From NCBI GenBank assembly GCA_003342895.1, contig PTFA01000313.1, positions 930,001 to 994,000 of the forward strand: 64,000 nt of DNA, read 5' to 3'. Below the pieces are notes generated by a model. The model saw nothing but the letters and a program-made list of their open reading frames with translations. It was not told the origin of the DNA and did no database searches. Made by a program: the position numbers and the translations under genes. Numbering within the stretch: position 1 is the stretch's first letter; each line of letters opens with the position of its first letter. Positions 26,501 to 39,434 of this stretch are shown here, piece by piece. The stretch comes from Casuarius casuarius (taxonomy: Eukaryota > Chordata > Aves > Casuariiformes > Casuariidae).

Positions 26501-29500
26501 AACTGCATTTGGATCGGGCAATTTCCAGGGCATTTCATGGGTAGATGGGTAAATCTCTCATTGCTCCAGCCTTTCGCGCAGAGGTATACCACAGTGTTTT
26601 TCTACAGTTGGGGATATTAACTTCCCAAATGACGTACCTCAAGTACTAGACCAAATTTCTACTTGCACCTTGAGGTTAATGTACGCATTTCAGATTTATA
26701 AATGCGGTAGATACTAGTTTAGCACTAGATTTACCATTTAAGCTATGTGACACAGCATTAAGCAAAACATCAAAATAATGGTGTCTATTCAGAAGATAAC
26801 CCAGCCAGATTCTCTTCTTTATGTTATATGCTGGTCCTCTAATTTCAGGCAAATTTTATTTCATCTCTGCAACTCACCTTCTCATTTACAGAGTAATACT
26901 ACTACAGTGGTAAGCCACTTTGCGATCTAAGGTGTCAACTGTAGCTTGTCATAATTGCACACTATTCACTGCAGTCCAGATCCTGACCCAGCTGAAGCTA
27001 GCATACTTTCACTGAAGTCAGTGGAATTGTAATAATGCATGCAATGTGAGGTTTCTGTCTATTAAAAATCAAAGGAAGGTGATAAGAGAAAAGCATTGCA
27101 GATGAGCTTTCAAAAAAAAATCGTTCAATGTAATCATCCAATTACTGAATTTTAACATAATGCAGAGGATATGAACAAGGAATCTGTAAAACTCCAGTAA
27201 GAGACCAAGGTACTGTGTGGTAGAATAATACTGACATTTTATATTCATTTGCATTTTTAGCAGAAATAGCAGCAGTTTCTAGACTGAATTATCATTCACA
27301 CTTCATTATAAATATGCTTTATTATTTAATATTATTTTAGCTTAATAGAATCATCCAAAGATAGTCCAAAACAAGAGCAAACAAAATTGTTTGCATTATT
27401 GGTGCATTCAAAACTACTTCAGTTTTATCTAGGTATATCATACCATTCCTGCTGCCTTCTCACTATCACCTTCTCTGGTTAGACAAAAATGTATCTGAAG
27501 CTGAAATGTGCTCGCACGCCGACTGTTCCTCATTAGATGCTTGCTGAGTGTCTAAGAAGCAGACTAGGTACCACCAAAGGCAGGGGGGAGATCTTCAATT
27601 AAGACAACTCTCCAGACAGCTATCATTAAAGATAAAGTTAAACTTTAAACTGGATAGCTACAGCTTAAAATACTGTTCAAGTCCTCGTATCAAAAAGTTA
27701 ACTCCTAAATTGCAGTTTCACATGTACAGATGAACATATTAGCACATTATTTTAAGTTTTTTAATTTTACCTCATTGAAGGACTCTGGATAGTGACTTTA
27801 CAATGGCTTGGTCTGCCTCTTCTACCTTAGGAGACTTGAAAGCGATGTTTTGAACCTGCTTAGATTTTTCCTGCAGGCTATCATTTCCTGCTTACGACAA
27901 AACTCATTGGCACTCCCGTTAAACATCAAAATTCCCCTTCTGCTACATTTATTGTTCTTTTTCATTTTTAGCAGCTCTTCTCCTGTTGCTTAAGTTGTAC
28001 CTCTGTTGCTAAATAAAATGTGCAAAAGAGCAATCTCTCCCTAAGACCAAGTAGCATAGACTCTTTTACATCCACGCTGCCTAGAGCCAGCTTCTTCTAC
28101 AGAATATTTCTTTTTGCTCTGATGAGAAGCTTCTAAAGCAGAGTTAGGGTCTGCGCTCACAGCTGAGCACTGCGACCAGCAGGAGCCCCAGAGCATGGGC
28201 TTACTTCCTGGCCGCTTCCATTTGGCAGTGCTGATGTGCCCTTATGGAGTAAGTTACCTCTCACCCCTCAAATTAGCTCATATTTCTAACAGTGATCACT
28301 TGAAAACCTCTCAGCTATGTCTGATTTTCCTTTCAACCAAACCCAAACTCCTTTTTTCAAAAGAGCTCTGTGCAGAGCAGGATCAGTTCTTAGAAAGGCG
28401 CATCATTCTGCTAGGGGCAAAAATGAGTACTAGAGAAAGGCTTTGTTTCACGGATCAGGCAGATAGTTTGGGAGTCTTTTATTTTTATTATTCTTGCTTT
28501 ATGTAGACTTTAGCTTATCACATTAAACAGGTTAATATTATAAGTTAATGTTATAATAAGTCAGAAGTAAAACTAAAATGTGGAGATAAGAATTTGGCCT
28601 ATTAATAGAACATAATGGGTAATTTTCACCCAATAGCTAAGATTAATAGGATGTTTATCTGTCTATTTTCCATTTCAGATTCTTACTATAAGAATATTTT
28701 ATATTTACAAACTGTAGAAGGACCTTGGAGTTATTACATTTTTCCAGAACAGAAGCCTAATGGTATTTTTCCATCAGTCAGTGCTGCAAAAATACATAAA
28801 TAAAAAATCTTCCTGTTGTAGTCTCCCTTTCAAACGTATTGTCTCCTGTGACAATACTGGCTCAAGATGGTAAGAATCAGACCACAGACAGAAGCAATAC
28901 TATCATCAGTATTTGGGTTTTTTGTCACTCCATGCTGTACCATTTCCCATGCCAAAGTACCAGGAATATTAAGTATATACTCATTACCTGGAAAATGTGT
29001 AAAGCCATGTTGCCTTTGCATATGATACTTTTCTTCAAGATATGTAAAAATGTTACTACATTTTGATCTGGCAATAGCACGCAGCCATTGCCCAAAAGAG
29101 CCATGGGCTTCTGCTGCCTGTTTACTCCCCACTGTTTAGCAAAATGGGGAAAGTATTGCCGGGGAGGAACGTGCTGAGAGAGACGTCACCCTGAGCATGC
29201 TTCCCCTGCATAAATCGTGCGCAGCTTGGGCTTGTGCTCAGGTTCAGTCATCTGGAGAATAACGCCCTTCTAGGCTTTTAGTCTACCACTTCAAGAAAGG
29301 AAATGAGAAAGGAATTAAGTACACGCGATTCTTAGCTTCCTCATGTCCCCTCCTCTCAAATGCCTAAAGCATTTTTTTCTTGCCTTCAGAACAAGAAGGA
29401 AATTGCTTTATTTTACTTTATCCTTTTCTGTACCTAAAGTGGCCAAGAGTAAATCATCAGAAAAATTATCCATGGACCAGTCACTTTAGAAAAGAAATCT

Positions 29501-30790
29501 GCAAGGAAATACAGGGTGACTTCCTTTGCTTGCTGCAGCAGTCAGCTTTTAGTGCACTCCTTGATGGTTGCAGGTGAAAATAATTTTCAAAAGGTGTCAC
29601 TTATGCAGTAACGATGATGCTGTTTACAGCTCCGGCCTGAGGACAGGCTGGCATCTATAACTCTGGGAGCAAACATTGGTTTTGGAAATTGTTCTCGAGA
29701 TTAATGAATTATAACCACCTTTTAATCTCTTACCTGCCTTGCACTTTAGATGCAGTATGCAGAAATCACTCTTGGGAAACTGAAGCCATTGTCATATGTT
29801 ATGCAGATCTGAGGCAGGCCAACTTTTGCTAGGAGCTAGTTAGAAATAAAACAGGAAATCAAATGCTGTTCTGAGGAGAGCATTTTTCATGTAGAAATGT
29901 AAACAAGAATCAGCTCCCTGACATGCAGTGTGTGGCAGATTTGCCACTAAACAGATGGTGGGCAAGCTTTTCCTAGCAGGGGACACTTTCATTGAGCCTC
30001 ACATGAAAAATAAAATATTCCTTAATGTAATAAAACGTATTTTAAAGTAATAAAAACAATACAGAAGCATTCTGTTTAAGAATGAAAAATAATTATTAAA
30101 ATACAAATCTGTTTCTTAACCTGATACACTAATGTTATGCCAACATAACAAAAAATTGAATGAAAAATCTCTTTGTTGAATCTGTATGTATTCTGTTGCA
30201 CAGTGTTACCAGTGTGTTTCTATTTCTCTTTCCTTAATGCAGGATGTTTGTTACCATATATTGGTTATTCTTGTTTCCTCACTAATAAATTTAGTTTCTA
30301 TTCATTCTACATCCTTTTCAGTAGGTATATGTGTGCGTGGGAGGGATTTTTTTTTTTCCTACTGGCTCTTCTGGTACAATATAATTTATCCAAGAGAGAA
30401 ATTAACATATGTTCAGATTTCCAGCAGTATTCAATATAAGTTGATCACATCTGAGGAGGACTCCCAACATCCTTACATTTTCCATCAAGTAGGGCAAAAT
30501 GGAAAAAGTAAAATAGTTCTGAATTAGTATTATTTTGCTATAGGAATACCTAAAGCCACATGATTCCTTGTAAGCTCTAAAAACATAATTTGGGGGCAAT
30601 TTCAAAAGGTTTTGAAATTATCCATGAAATAAAAAGTGGAAGAAAGTTGTTATTTCACTAAAATGGTTAGTTCTTACTGAACTGTAAAGGACTATGAATA
30701 AAGTAGAAGGAAGTTTTGAAAAAGATATTTTGAATTAAATGTGATTTATTTAGAAAATATTGAAATGATTTGATGTTTTAGACATTTTTA
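23548..30790. other. Long non-coding stretch with minor GC-rich patches
   Basis: No supported gene. AT-rich palindromic sequence occurs around 25905-25960. Slightly GC-richer patches lie at 26215-26330 and 28080-28250. The latter has a donor-like GGA|GTAAGT at 28247-28254 and an acceptor-like TTCTTCTACAG near 28100, but all three frames between them contain stops. The motif CACTGAAGTCAGTGGA at 27010-27025 is one copy of a recurring sequence annotated separately. Confidence 0.5.
27010..27025. repeat. Copy of recurring CACTGAAGTCA motif
   Basis: CACTGAAGTCAGTGGA shares the core of the inverted-repeat elements at 51168-51220 and 55067-55119, and of the half copy at 59582-59596. It is a short fragment, probably of the same old dispersed repeat. 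Confidence 0.4.
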
Positions 30791-30914
30791 GTGGTAGGAG
30801 GGTGCAAGATAACTCAGTAAACTTAAATATATCCACTGATGATTTGTATTTGTAGGGGTTGGAGGGCACTAGATAAATCAGTAAGCTCCAATACATACAC
30901 TAGTGATGTGTGTT
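30791..30914. repeat. Diverged tandem duplication, about 62-bp unit
   Basis: Unit 1 (30791-30851) and unit 2 (30852-30914) align along their length: both begin GTRG...GGAGGG, continue AGATAA-TCAGTAA, and end CACTRRTGATKTGT. Identity by eye is roughly 70 percent with small gaps, so it is an old local duplication rather than a young satellite. Confidence 0.7.
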
Positions 30915-33122
30915 ACTATTTGCTTCTCAAATGTAAAGGAAAGTAGCAGTAAACAATGTAGCTAGATAGAAGCAGAAATGTGAATGTTACAAAACCTAGC
31001 TGTTTGCAACATAAAACTATTGTATTTGTGAACATGTTCACCGAGGGGGGAAGGTAGGAGGTGTGCTTTTGAGATGTCTCAGGAAAAGACAAGACAGAGA
31101 AACTGCTGTACCACATGAAGAAACTAAAGGTCTCCAGCTGTTCGCTATTGCTTCTCTGCTGAAAATTGCTGATCTTACAGCTGAATTAGCAGAAGAAATT
31201 ATGTGAGCACTCCCCACCTGCTTCAGTGAACAGTCAGGTAGCTTAGCCTAATCCACCAAAAAAGATGGTTTGAAGCTTGTCAGCCCGGGATGTGAAAGAA
31301 ATATGTGGGAAAAAGGAAGTGTCATTTGTTACTTTTCTAACAGGAAGATATAAAGATGACTAAAAGAAAAACAGGTACCTTATTTCAAAAGAGTTTGTTT
31401 TGTTTCTTTTTAGGGTAGGCTTTGAGGGTTTTTTTAACATGTTTCTGCTTTAGTCTGAGTTTTCTTGCAGTAAGTGCTAGGTGACTTACACAAAAGCACT
31501 GACTTCTTTTCCTCTTTCCTTTTTTGCCTTGACTGATATAGCAAAAATATGGTTCAGGTGAAGGAAACGATGAAAACGTTGACACAAATACCTAACTGCA
31601 TTCAAAAACAAGTATTTTCTTCATTTGCATGACATAGAAATTCATGGTGTTGTCATTTTCCTCCATCTGGAATGTTACAATATCCTGAAATTGTGTAGTT
31701 CTTCTCATGAAATGGAAGTTTTAGTCTCTAAACAGCTCTATTCATAAGAACATATATTCAAACTATTAGATAGCTGGTTTTCTCCATTCAGGCATTTTTA
31801 TATTAGAAATATTGTGTAGCTTAACTAAGTTAATCTTGATAGTGAACTTTAAATTTCCTTCCCTTCTCTTACACTTCCAGATATTTTTATGTCTAATCTT
31901 CCCTTGTGTTCACATTATACTGGTTGTCTGGGTTCATTTCTTTTTTCCTGGGTTGGAAGCGCAAAATTTTATGCCCAATTTTAAGTGGCAGCATTTCAGG
32001 GCAGTTGGTTTGAATGCATAACTAATCTTAAGCAGCCAAATTATGAATTTCCAGGCCACCGTAATTACAGTTTGCTTTTTAAACTGCTTTGTATGATCAA
32101 GGATTAAGCTGTGTGACTGGAAGTACATTCTTTGAAGTGTAATCAATGATCCTCACCTTTTTCTTTAAATTGGAGAAACTATGTGAATTCCAAATGTTCT
32201 TTGGAAGTGCTGGTCAGCATTTGCATTACATGAATTGATAAATAAGCATAAATCAGTAAGAATGTGTAAAATCAATTAACTAAACAAACCATGCGTAGCA
32301 CTGTGCAGATGGAAATTTTAAGTGCTGCAGATGCAGTCATCTGTATTTCCAGTTATGTTTACCAAGATAAGGAAAGTTATTTATACATTTTAACATGCAA
32401 GGTATTTACCAAAGAATAAAGTTAAGTTTATTAATTAATGAGAGAAATTAATAAATTAATGAGAGAATTCTGGTTCATAATCACTCTTGTGTGTTTTGAT
32501 TGGTGAAAAGGCTTACGTTTCACTGTACTAACATCTACAGTAATACATAGTTCAAGCTTGCAAATGCAATTAGAGAAATTTAATTAGGGAAACAAGTATA
32601 ACATTAATTGAATTTTCTGTATGCATTACCTGGCTTCCATAAATAGAAATTATATAAATGTATGTTCAGAGAGCATTTTTAATCTTTGTGTGTATTCAAT
32701 AGCCATATCTATTCAAAACCTATACAAATACTGGTTTTATCCATATCATAAAAAGAAAAACATGGGGAGGCTTCCTAGGCAGTAATTGCCTCATCACTGT
32801 GGGTTTTGGTTTGCTGAAATGAAGAGTCATGAGACACTCGCTCCAAAGAGTGATACAATCTTAGCGTACCTAGTGGCAATCTTTTGGACTTGATTCACTG
32901 CTGTTCTGCATCTTAATGAAGGTTTGAGATGCAATCGTATGTAAATAGTAGTTTACATCTGTTTAACTCTAGTGAAAGTGACTACACAAATGACTGTTTG
33001 AACACAGACTACAGATATCCTGTCAGTCTGGTATGTGAGGAGATGATCATCATTTGACTTAGGCACTGGAATTGCTAGTTGTTGTATATAAAAAAAAAAA
33101 TAAATAAAAACCTCTTGATGAC
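30915..33122. other. AT-rich non-coding stretch
   Basis: No supported gene. It contains the short 21-bp tandem duplication at 32426-32467 (annotated separately) and an A-rich run with AATAAA-like words at 33088-33110. Confidence 0.5.
32426..32467. repeat. 21-bp tandem duplication
   Basis: ATTAATGAGAGAA occurs at 32434-32446 and again at 32455-32467, each preceded by similar TTAAT/AATAA sequence, giving two units of 21 bp. Likely replication slippage. Confidence 0.7.
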
Positions 33123-33321
33123 CTGAGAGGGGAAAAAGTGAAGTGTCTGTCCCGTCTGGCCTCCAGTCCTGGTGGTGTTCCTCTATTTGACACTGCTTTT
33201 GTGAGCTGGTGAAGTAGCTGCTGGGAGGAAGCAGCGGTTGTCCGTGTGCTTGCGGGGACAGGCGGCTGCAGTGGGAACTGCTGAACAGCTGCGGCAGGCC
33301 CTGTGTAGGCCATGTTCTTGT
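33123..33321 (-). other. GC-rich exon-like patch, unrecognised
   Basis: On the minus strand this 199-bp patch is bracketed by TTTAG|ACAAG and CTCAG|GTCATC and is GC-richer than its surroundings. Two minus frames are open over the interval, one with an ATG at 33313 (MAYTGPAAAVQQFPLQPP at its start) and one without an ATG. The acceptor's pyrimidine tract is weak and the donor non-ideal. Beyond it lies an A-rich run on the plus strand (33088-33110). It could be an exon, a processed-copy remnant or a repeat relic; no family recognised. Confidence 0.18.
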
Positions 33322-36300
33322 CTAAATGTCATGATATACTGGGCAGATACAGCTGGAGGAGAAACTTGCAGATAGAACTTGTGTTAATACAAAAGGTTGT
33401 TACGTTACTGTATTTAGTGTATGTGTGTGTCTGTATGCTAATACGTCATTATTTTGGTCTGTTTTTATATACAGTTAAAAAAGCGGTATCATTTTAATAT
33501 GTTAATTCAGATCCAACACTGCAAAGGATTTAAACACACTAAAAACTAAGAGTGAGACACCTTCCATTAAAAATGCTTAAATTTCTTCTTAATTATGCTT
33601 TCTTTTAGATGCCTAGCCTGTTATGCTAACTACATACCCTCTTTCTTTTCTCTGATATAAGAAACTATAAATTGAATTAGCTTCCTCATTTAGGGATAAC
33701 ACAGTTTCTGAAAGCAGTTAAGTACTGTCATCCATGGTTCCTATCTTTAGTCCTCCACTTAGGCACATTAATGTGTCTATAATGTATGAATAGGACAAAG
33801 TGAGTTTTTAATCATTTCATGTACAAATACATTCCTGATTTAGGAAGGCACTTACAGTTGTTTTAAACTTTAACTTCTGATTAAGTCCTATTAACTTAAT
33901 CAGGACTTAAATATATGCTTCAGTGCTTTTGGGAACTGGAAACTGTACAAGGTGCTGTGCTGTTCAGGGTTTGAAAAGTTCTGAGGGACTTACACAAAAA
34001 TCTGCAGGAAACAGGACTATAATGCATGTTGCCATTGAATTCCTCAAATCTCCAGCTTCTATAATTTTGCTTTTCACTTCATTTTTTTTCCTCTAAGTAA
34101 CTAGTGTTTAGGATAGTTAAAATTTCACGTCAAAACAAAAGTTAGAATTATTCTGTAATTCATTAACAAAATTGAGATTTGTTCATCTATTTCAGCATTT
34201 TCATCTATATTCAGCGCTAAGATACTTCTTATAATTTGTTTCAAAAACATATCTCTAACCACAGTTCACTTAACCAAAACTGGTGGTAACTGGAACTTGC
34301 TGCAGATTAGTTGGTTCTTGTAATAGACATCATGACCATACCCATGTGTCATGTTATCACAGAGCCAGAGTAATCCCAAGAAAAAAAACAGGCGCACTGA
34401 AAACTCGGGTAAGGATTTTTAGTTAAGAGCTTCTTCCAATGAATTTATATATCCTCAGAATAGTACCCTAAGCAAATCTTTCCTCTTTCACTATAGATTA
34501 GAAAAGCAGAGTAATAAGAAGTAGCTGAATTTCGGGTTCCACGCAGGTCTGCTTCCTGTGTTTCAGTTGTACATGTGTTAGCAGGATGCTTAGACGTGTG
34601 GAGTATAAAACCAACTTATTAACAGCAAGGGTAAGCAAATACCAAAATATGGTCCAAAGGAAGTGACTCATTCTCCATTATGTGGAGGATTTTGATTGAC
34701 ACACTCCATTTCCATACATTTTGTGGTGCTCAGCATGTCTGCTAGCAGGAAAAGAACTGTTTTCATTCTGCTCATTACTGGGTAAAGTATTAAGAGCTGT
34801 GTAGCTGTAAGCATCAAGGTATGCTGCATAGTCACTGTGATCTCTCCTGACATGAAAAACTAAGCAGTTCTGTACTGCTGATCTAGTAAAGGTTGAAAGG
34901 CTTTAACGCTGCCGTTTGGATGCCCTAGTAATTCTGAATGGGGGAAAAAGTTTGTGGATTGAATGAAGAAAAAGATATAAAAGCTAATGGTGGTTTAGTA
35001 AGGAGAAAGAGCTGAAAAGGATCCATTCATCAAGGGTATCAAACGGATAAAGGGACAAGTAACTAGCAAACTTCATTATGAATGTCCTTCTGCCGAGGAG
35101 GACCAAGTAAAAGGTTTCATTGAAAATGAGTCAGGAAAACAAATTAAACAAAGTATTAAGTATACTTAGAGGTTTCTCTAGGAAATTCTAAGAAATATAT
35201 TCTCATTTGCTTTCAACAGTTGCAACTCACCAAATTCAACCAAAAAAAATCAAAAATAAAATCAAAATGAAAGGTTTTAGCATTTTATTCCAATAAATAA
35301 AATGTTTGTGTTCTAGATAAAAGGAGCTCAGAAGTGTCAGAGGGGAGAAAGACCCTTGTGACACTTTTTAGGCAATATATTTTTGAAGGACTGACACTTG
35401 AGTGTGTAATACCTAGCTGTGAAAGTACAGAGCACCTGGAGTCCAAAAGAGAAGGGCAAAGTGATGCGATGGGTTGCTACCATTGATCAAATTTTGTGGT
35501 CATCTTCTCAGTTCTCATAAGCATAAGGATAGTGCTGTGAACCATTGAAGAGCAATTGCAGAGCTTTCTTCATGATATTCAGGAAATTATTGTTAGAAGG
35601 TGAATGATCAAGAAAAGCAGGACTCCAGACAAAGGCTTGAGAGAGCAGGTACACAAATCCCACAGCTGTATAAGCTTGGAGCAAAAATACTGCAGATCCT
35701 ATCTGTGAATAAATGTTCTACTTGTGTTTTCCAACAAACTTTTCATTAAGCTAATAGCTGCAGCTCACCCCTGTTACTATATATTTTATCTCCAACAGTT
35801 TAGTACTAAATAAGTCTATTGCTTAACCTTAGGGAACTCTCTGCAGCATAGTAATGGATAATTTGAAGGAGGCTGAGCAGATGAGGGCAATCCAAGTCAC
35901 TCCGCAGTGATGGCAGAAGAGCTGGAACATACTGCGTCAGTCCCAGGATGCTGAAGTTACAGACTCGTCTGGGATATTGCGAAGCCTCTCTCTCCTTTCT
36001 ATTATCAAATTCTTGCAAGGGGCCATTAACTTTTAAAATGACTTATTCTAATCTGAAAGGCAAGTTTATCCTATAAAGCTATTAATTTGATTGTGTATTA
36101 TTAATCTAAATAATTATGGTCCCCTTGCTGTTTTAACTCAAGTTTGGAAATCCAAATTAAGGAGCACTTTCATTAGTGTAGCAATCTATACTCAAACCTA
36201 ATAGTTATTGTTACTGCTCTTAGCCTTTATCGTAGCCCTCGTGACAGGGCAAGGCCTGCAGAACACAAACAACTATCACTGTCGCCCCTGCTGTTCGGTA

Positions 36301-37037
36301 GAGAAGAGGAGAGTCCTGCCTTGGAAAGAAAACATATTTCATGAAAAGTAAGGAACCAGCACTGGGGACAAGTGCACAAGAGAAATTTACCAACTTTTTC
36401 TTGGGGAAAGGAGTTAAGTGGTTTTAGCTATTTTCTGTTGCGTATGCTGTGTTCCTACAACTCTTGGAAGGAAGTTAACAAAATGTGCCACGCATCCTCA
36501 ATCAAGCAATGCCTCTGTTTTAAAAACAGGTATCTAACACGTGCAGGATATTGCACTGGGGTCAGAGGGATTTGGTTTAAGAGAAGGGTTGTTGCTTGTT
36601 TTGAGGTGGGGACCTGTTTTACATTACAGCATTTCTCTTTAAAGGGTTTTTGTTTGGTTTTTGTTTGTTGTCTTTTCTTGCATGAGTCACTAGCCACTTT
36701 TCCTTAACAGGAAAGGGGATTCTGACCTGAGGAAGAAAAGAGAGGGGTTATCTTGACTTGGAAACAGCTGTCACAAGTTTTTTTGTTGTGTTCCGTTTCT
36801 GGGTACTTTTTTCTTTTTTTGAGGTCTGTACTGTGAAAAATCAAGTATACTTTAAAAGAAAAATAAAACAGTCAATCAGTCAACACAGTGCAAATGAAAG
36901 AGTAAACAAATTATATAGAGAAAAAACATGCATTTTTCTTGGTGAGTCCCTTTCTTAAGGATCACATTATACCTTCTTATGGGCTGGTTTACCATTGCTT
37001 AGACATAAGAATATTATCATTTACATGGATGAAATGC

Positions 37038-37043
<6 letters not shown>
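33322..37043. other. AT-rich non-coding stretch
   Basis: No supported gene. A cluster of TGACACTT words in both orientations lies at 35332-35405 (annotated separately), and a TTTTTGTTTGG-type tandem stretch at about 36645-36672. The 111-codon plus frame at 36372-36707 is Phe/Cys-rich and chance-like. Confidence 0.5.
35332..35405. repeat. Cluster of inverted TGACACTT words
   Basis: AAGTGTCA at 35332-35339 is the exact reverse complement of TGACACTT at 35359-35366, and a second TGACACTT is at 35392-35399 inside the small palindrome ACACTTGAGTGT (35394-35405). It may be a cluster of T-box- or NKX2-like half sites (CACTTGA) or a chance inverted repeat. Confidence 0.4.

Positions 37044-37112
<69 letters not shown>
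37044..37112. repeat. Uninterrupted poly(A), 69 bases
   Basis: A pure A homopolymer of 69 bases, far longer than any other in the window (the next are 11-12). There is no AATAAA just upstream and no recognisable retrocopy body or flanking direct repeats. It creates a 62-codon frame ending in poly-lysine (36939-37127) that is an artefact. It may be an expanded mononucleotide repeat, the tail of a young retro-insertion, or an assembly or sequencing artefact. Confidence 0.9.
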
Positions 37113-37114
<2 letters not shown>

Positions 37115-37135
37115 AAACTTTTTTTGATTTGGTTT
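37110..37135. repeat. 8-bp inverted repeat abutting the poly(A)
   Basis: AAACCAAA (37110-37117) and TTTGGTTT (37128-37135) are exact reverse complements with the 10-nt loop CTTTTTTTGA, directly at the 3' edge of the poly(A) run. Confidence 0.65.
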
Positions 37136-39391
37136 ATGTGGACTCTCTGATACTTAACATTTGTTTGAGTTTATGTAAAATATTTTCTTGGACTGTTTAT
37201 TCTTTCTGTATCAGACACCACTTCTGAATTTGAAATAAATAACTGCGTGACAAAATGCTGTATAAAGCTCATCAAAGTTGATCAGGCGTTGCAGATTTCC
37301 TCTCCTCCCTCACTACACGCCAATTGTCGTTTCTACACCGCAGTATGCTATTAGCATTAATCAGCCAATCAGAGTTAAATCCTTTATTAACAAATAGCCA
37401 ACAAAAATATATATAACCAACAAAAATGACTTCAGTCAGAAAGGGGTTAATTAATGAGGGTTTATTCATTTATTTCCTTAAAAAATTCTTATTATGTGTT
37501 TCTTAAATGGGAACTTTCTGTAACAATCCTGCTACTTGTTTACTATATAGAAGTGGGTTAGAGGACTCTTTCAGAAGTACTTTCAAAAGTAAATGCTGAG
37601 TGTAAAACACACCCTTAACCAATGGAATTACTCTTCATAATTCTGGAATTTCATTAAAGTCTTCATCTTGAAAAGACCCCAAGCAGAAAGGCTCCTTGTA
37701 AACTTGTGTGCCACTGAAATCTGAGCAGGCTGTTCGTGCTGCTCCACACGGACACGAGCAAGCACGTGGGTCTGAAGTCTTTCGAGCGCTGGAGCAAGTT
37801 TAGTGTGAACCATTCTGCATGCTCACTGTTACTGTGAATGGGGCATGAAAGTAATATAGTATTTTATTTTCTCTTCCCGTAGAGAGGTGAACGTAACAGA
37901 ACATAGCTTTGTAGATGTGACCAAAAGGTTTGTACTGTTTTGAATCTTTTGCCTCGCACATTAAATTAGTAGAAAGTCAGTGCTGAAGCTCTTAGGCATT
38001 AAAATTTCTCTTTTGTAGTCAATCATGCAACTCATGAAAATTCTTTGTGAAAAGTTCCTGCAAATTCTTTGACAGTGAAGAATCTATCAGAGGTGTGATG
38101 TAGGTGTGTTAAGGAGATAATTAATGTTTGCATAACCATCAGCGTGGCTAAACATCTCTTATTTACCCCCTAGTTCTCCCAACTGGCTGCATCTGACAGG
38201 TCTGTATTATTTCTGGAATTCGTACAGGCATCTTGTACAAATGCTGGGGGCAATCACTGTCCTCGCACCAAAAGAAGAACGCAGCCCAGTGGTTGCAGCC
38301 TGCCCTCTGCTACGTGGTCTGAAACGATCATTCCCTAATTAGTCAGTACTCCCACTAATGCCAGTTAGAATTATTATCCTCTGCCTCACGTATTTATCAC
38401 ATGATAACAGTACACAGCAAATGATCATAATTTGCTAGTAATAACAATATATTCAAGCCAAATACACTTTCATGTGCTGTATCTTACAAATAGTGAATAT
38501 CCTTGTATCGCTTTTGCTCCATTAATATTCTGTATAAAAAGTCATCTATCCTACTCTTTCAAATTGTAATTATTAGGAGATAATCAGCCTGAATAATGCA
38601 TGAACTTATTAACTGTAAAAGGTAAAGAGCCAGGATGCATAGTTATGGTTTTCTTGGAATCTGATTAGCTTTAGGTTTATATAACTGTAACGTTGCTGGT
38701 TTTGTTTCGATTCTGGCATCAAAATTCATTTATTACTGAGTTTTGTCTGACATTCCTTCAGGTTCAGACTTCTGGGGATTCTGAATATAATCACAGCAGA
38801 TATGCGTACATCTCTTACTGCTTGGCTGAGCACAAAATACTTGGAAGCAACCCTAGAGGAAAAAAATCCACTCCCTTGATGCATTCTTTAAAATCATTTA
38901 TGCTTTCTGGCTACAGCATCGAAGCAGGTCTTGCTAACAGAGCAATGTAATTAACCTTCTTTATAAATTAAATGTGCAAATGTGTTATGTAGCGCTCAGA
39001 ATTTGGATAGAATTATTTCTACTTCAGTGTAGGTTCAGTGGGGAAAAAATAATTTTCTAAGAGCTGCTCTGTGGCTTGGGAATTTGAAACAGCTTTTACT
39101 CTCCTTAAACCAGCCATCGAGAACCTGGGGCTAGGGATGGCTAAATGTGAAATGTAGTCAATATTTCAAAAGGCCAACTAAGCTCTTGGAGAAAAGAAGG
39201 ATTTGCCATATTTTCTGTAAACTACAAAAGAAGGATAACTGGAAATACTTCTTTTTCTTGTCACTTATGGTTTAGCAGACAGGCTTCCATGTAGCATAAT
39301 GATGACAAAAGAGTAAATTAATTATTCACGTAGCCAACATTAATTGTAAGGCTATTTAGCAATTGTGGAAGGGGAGAGAATTTTGCATAAT
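37136..39391. other. AT-rich non-coding stretch
   Basis: No supported gene. A small CCAACAAAAAT-type duplication lies at about 37388-37427. The sequence at 38330-38600 is AT-rich with many TAAT/ATTA words and could be regulatory, but nothing can be proved from one sequence. Confidence 0.5.
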
Positions 39392-39434
39392 CCATAAAAG
39401 GTAAAATATATCATAAAGGTAAAATAAAATATAT
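39392..39434. repeat. ~20-bp tandem duplication
   Basis: CCATAAAAGGTAAAATATAT (39392-39411) is followed by a near copy, CATAAAGGTAAAATAAAATATAT minus small changes (39412-39434). A short slippage repeat. Confidence 0.6.

Noticed and set aside
28100..28250. Exon candidate between an acceptor-like TTCTTCTACAG and GGA|GTAAGT
   Set aside because: All three plus frames contain stops between the sites; a non-coding exon cannot be excluded but has no support.
36939..37127. Frame ending in a long lysine run
   Set aside because: It is only the translation of the poly(A) homopolymer.
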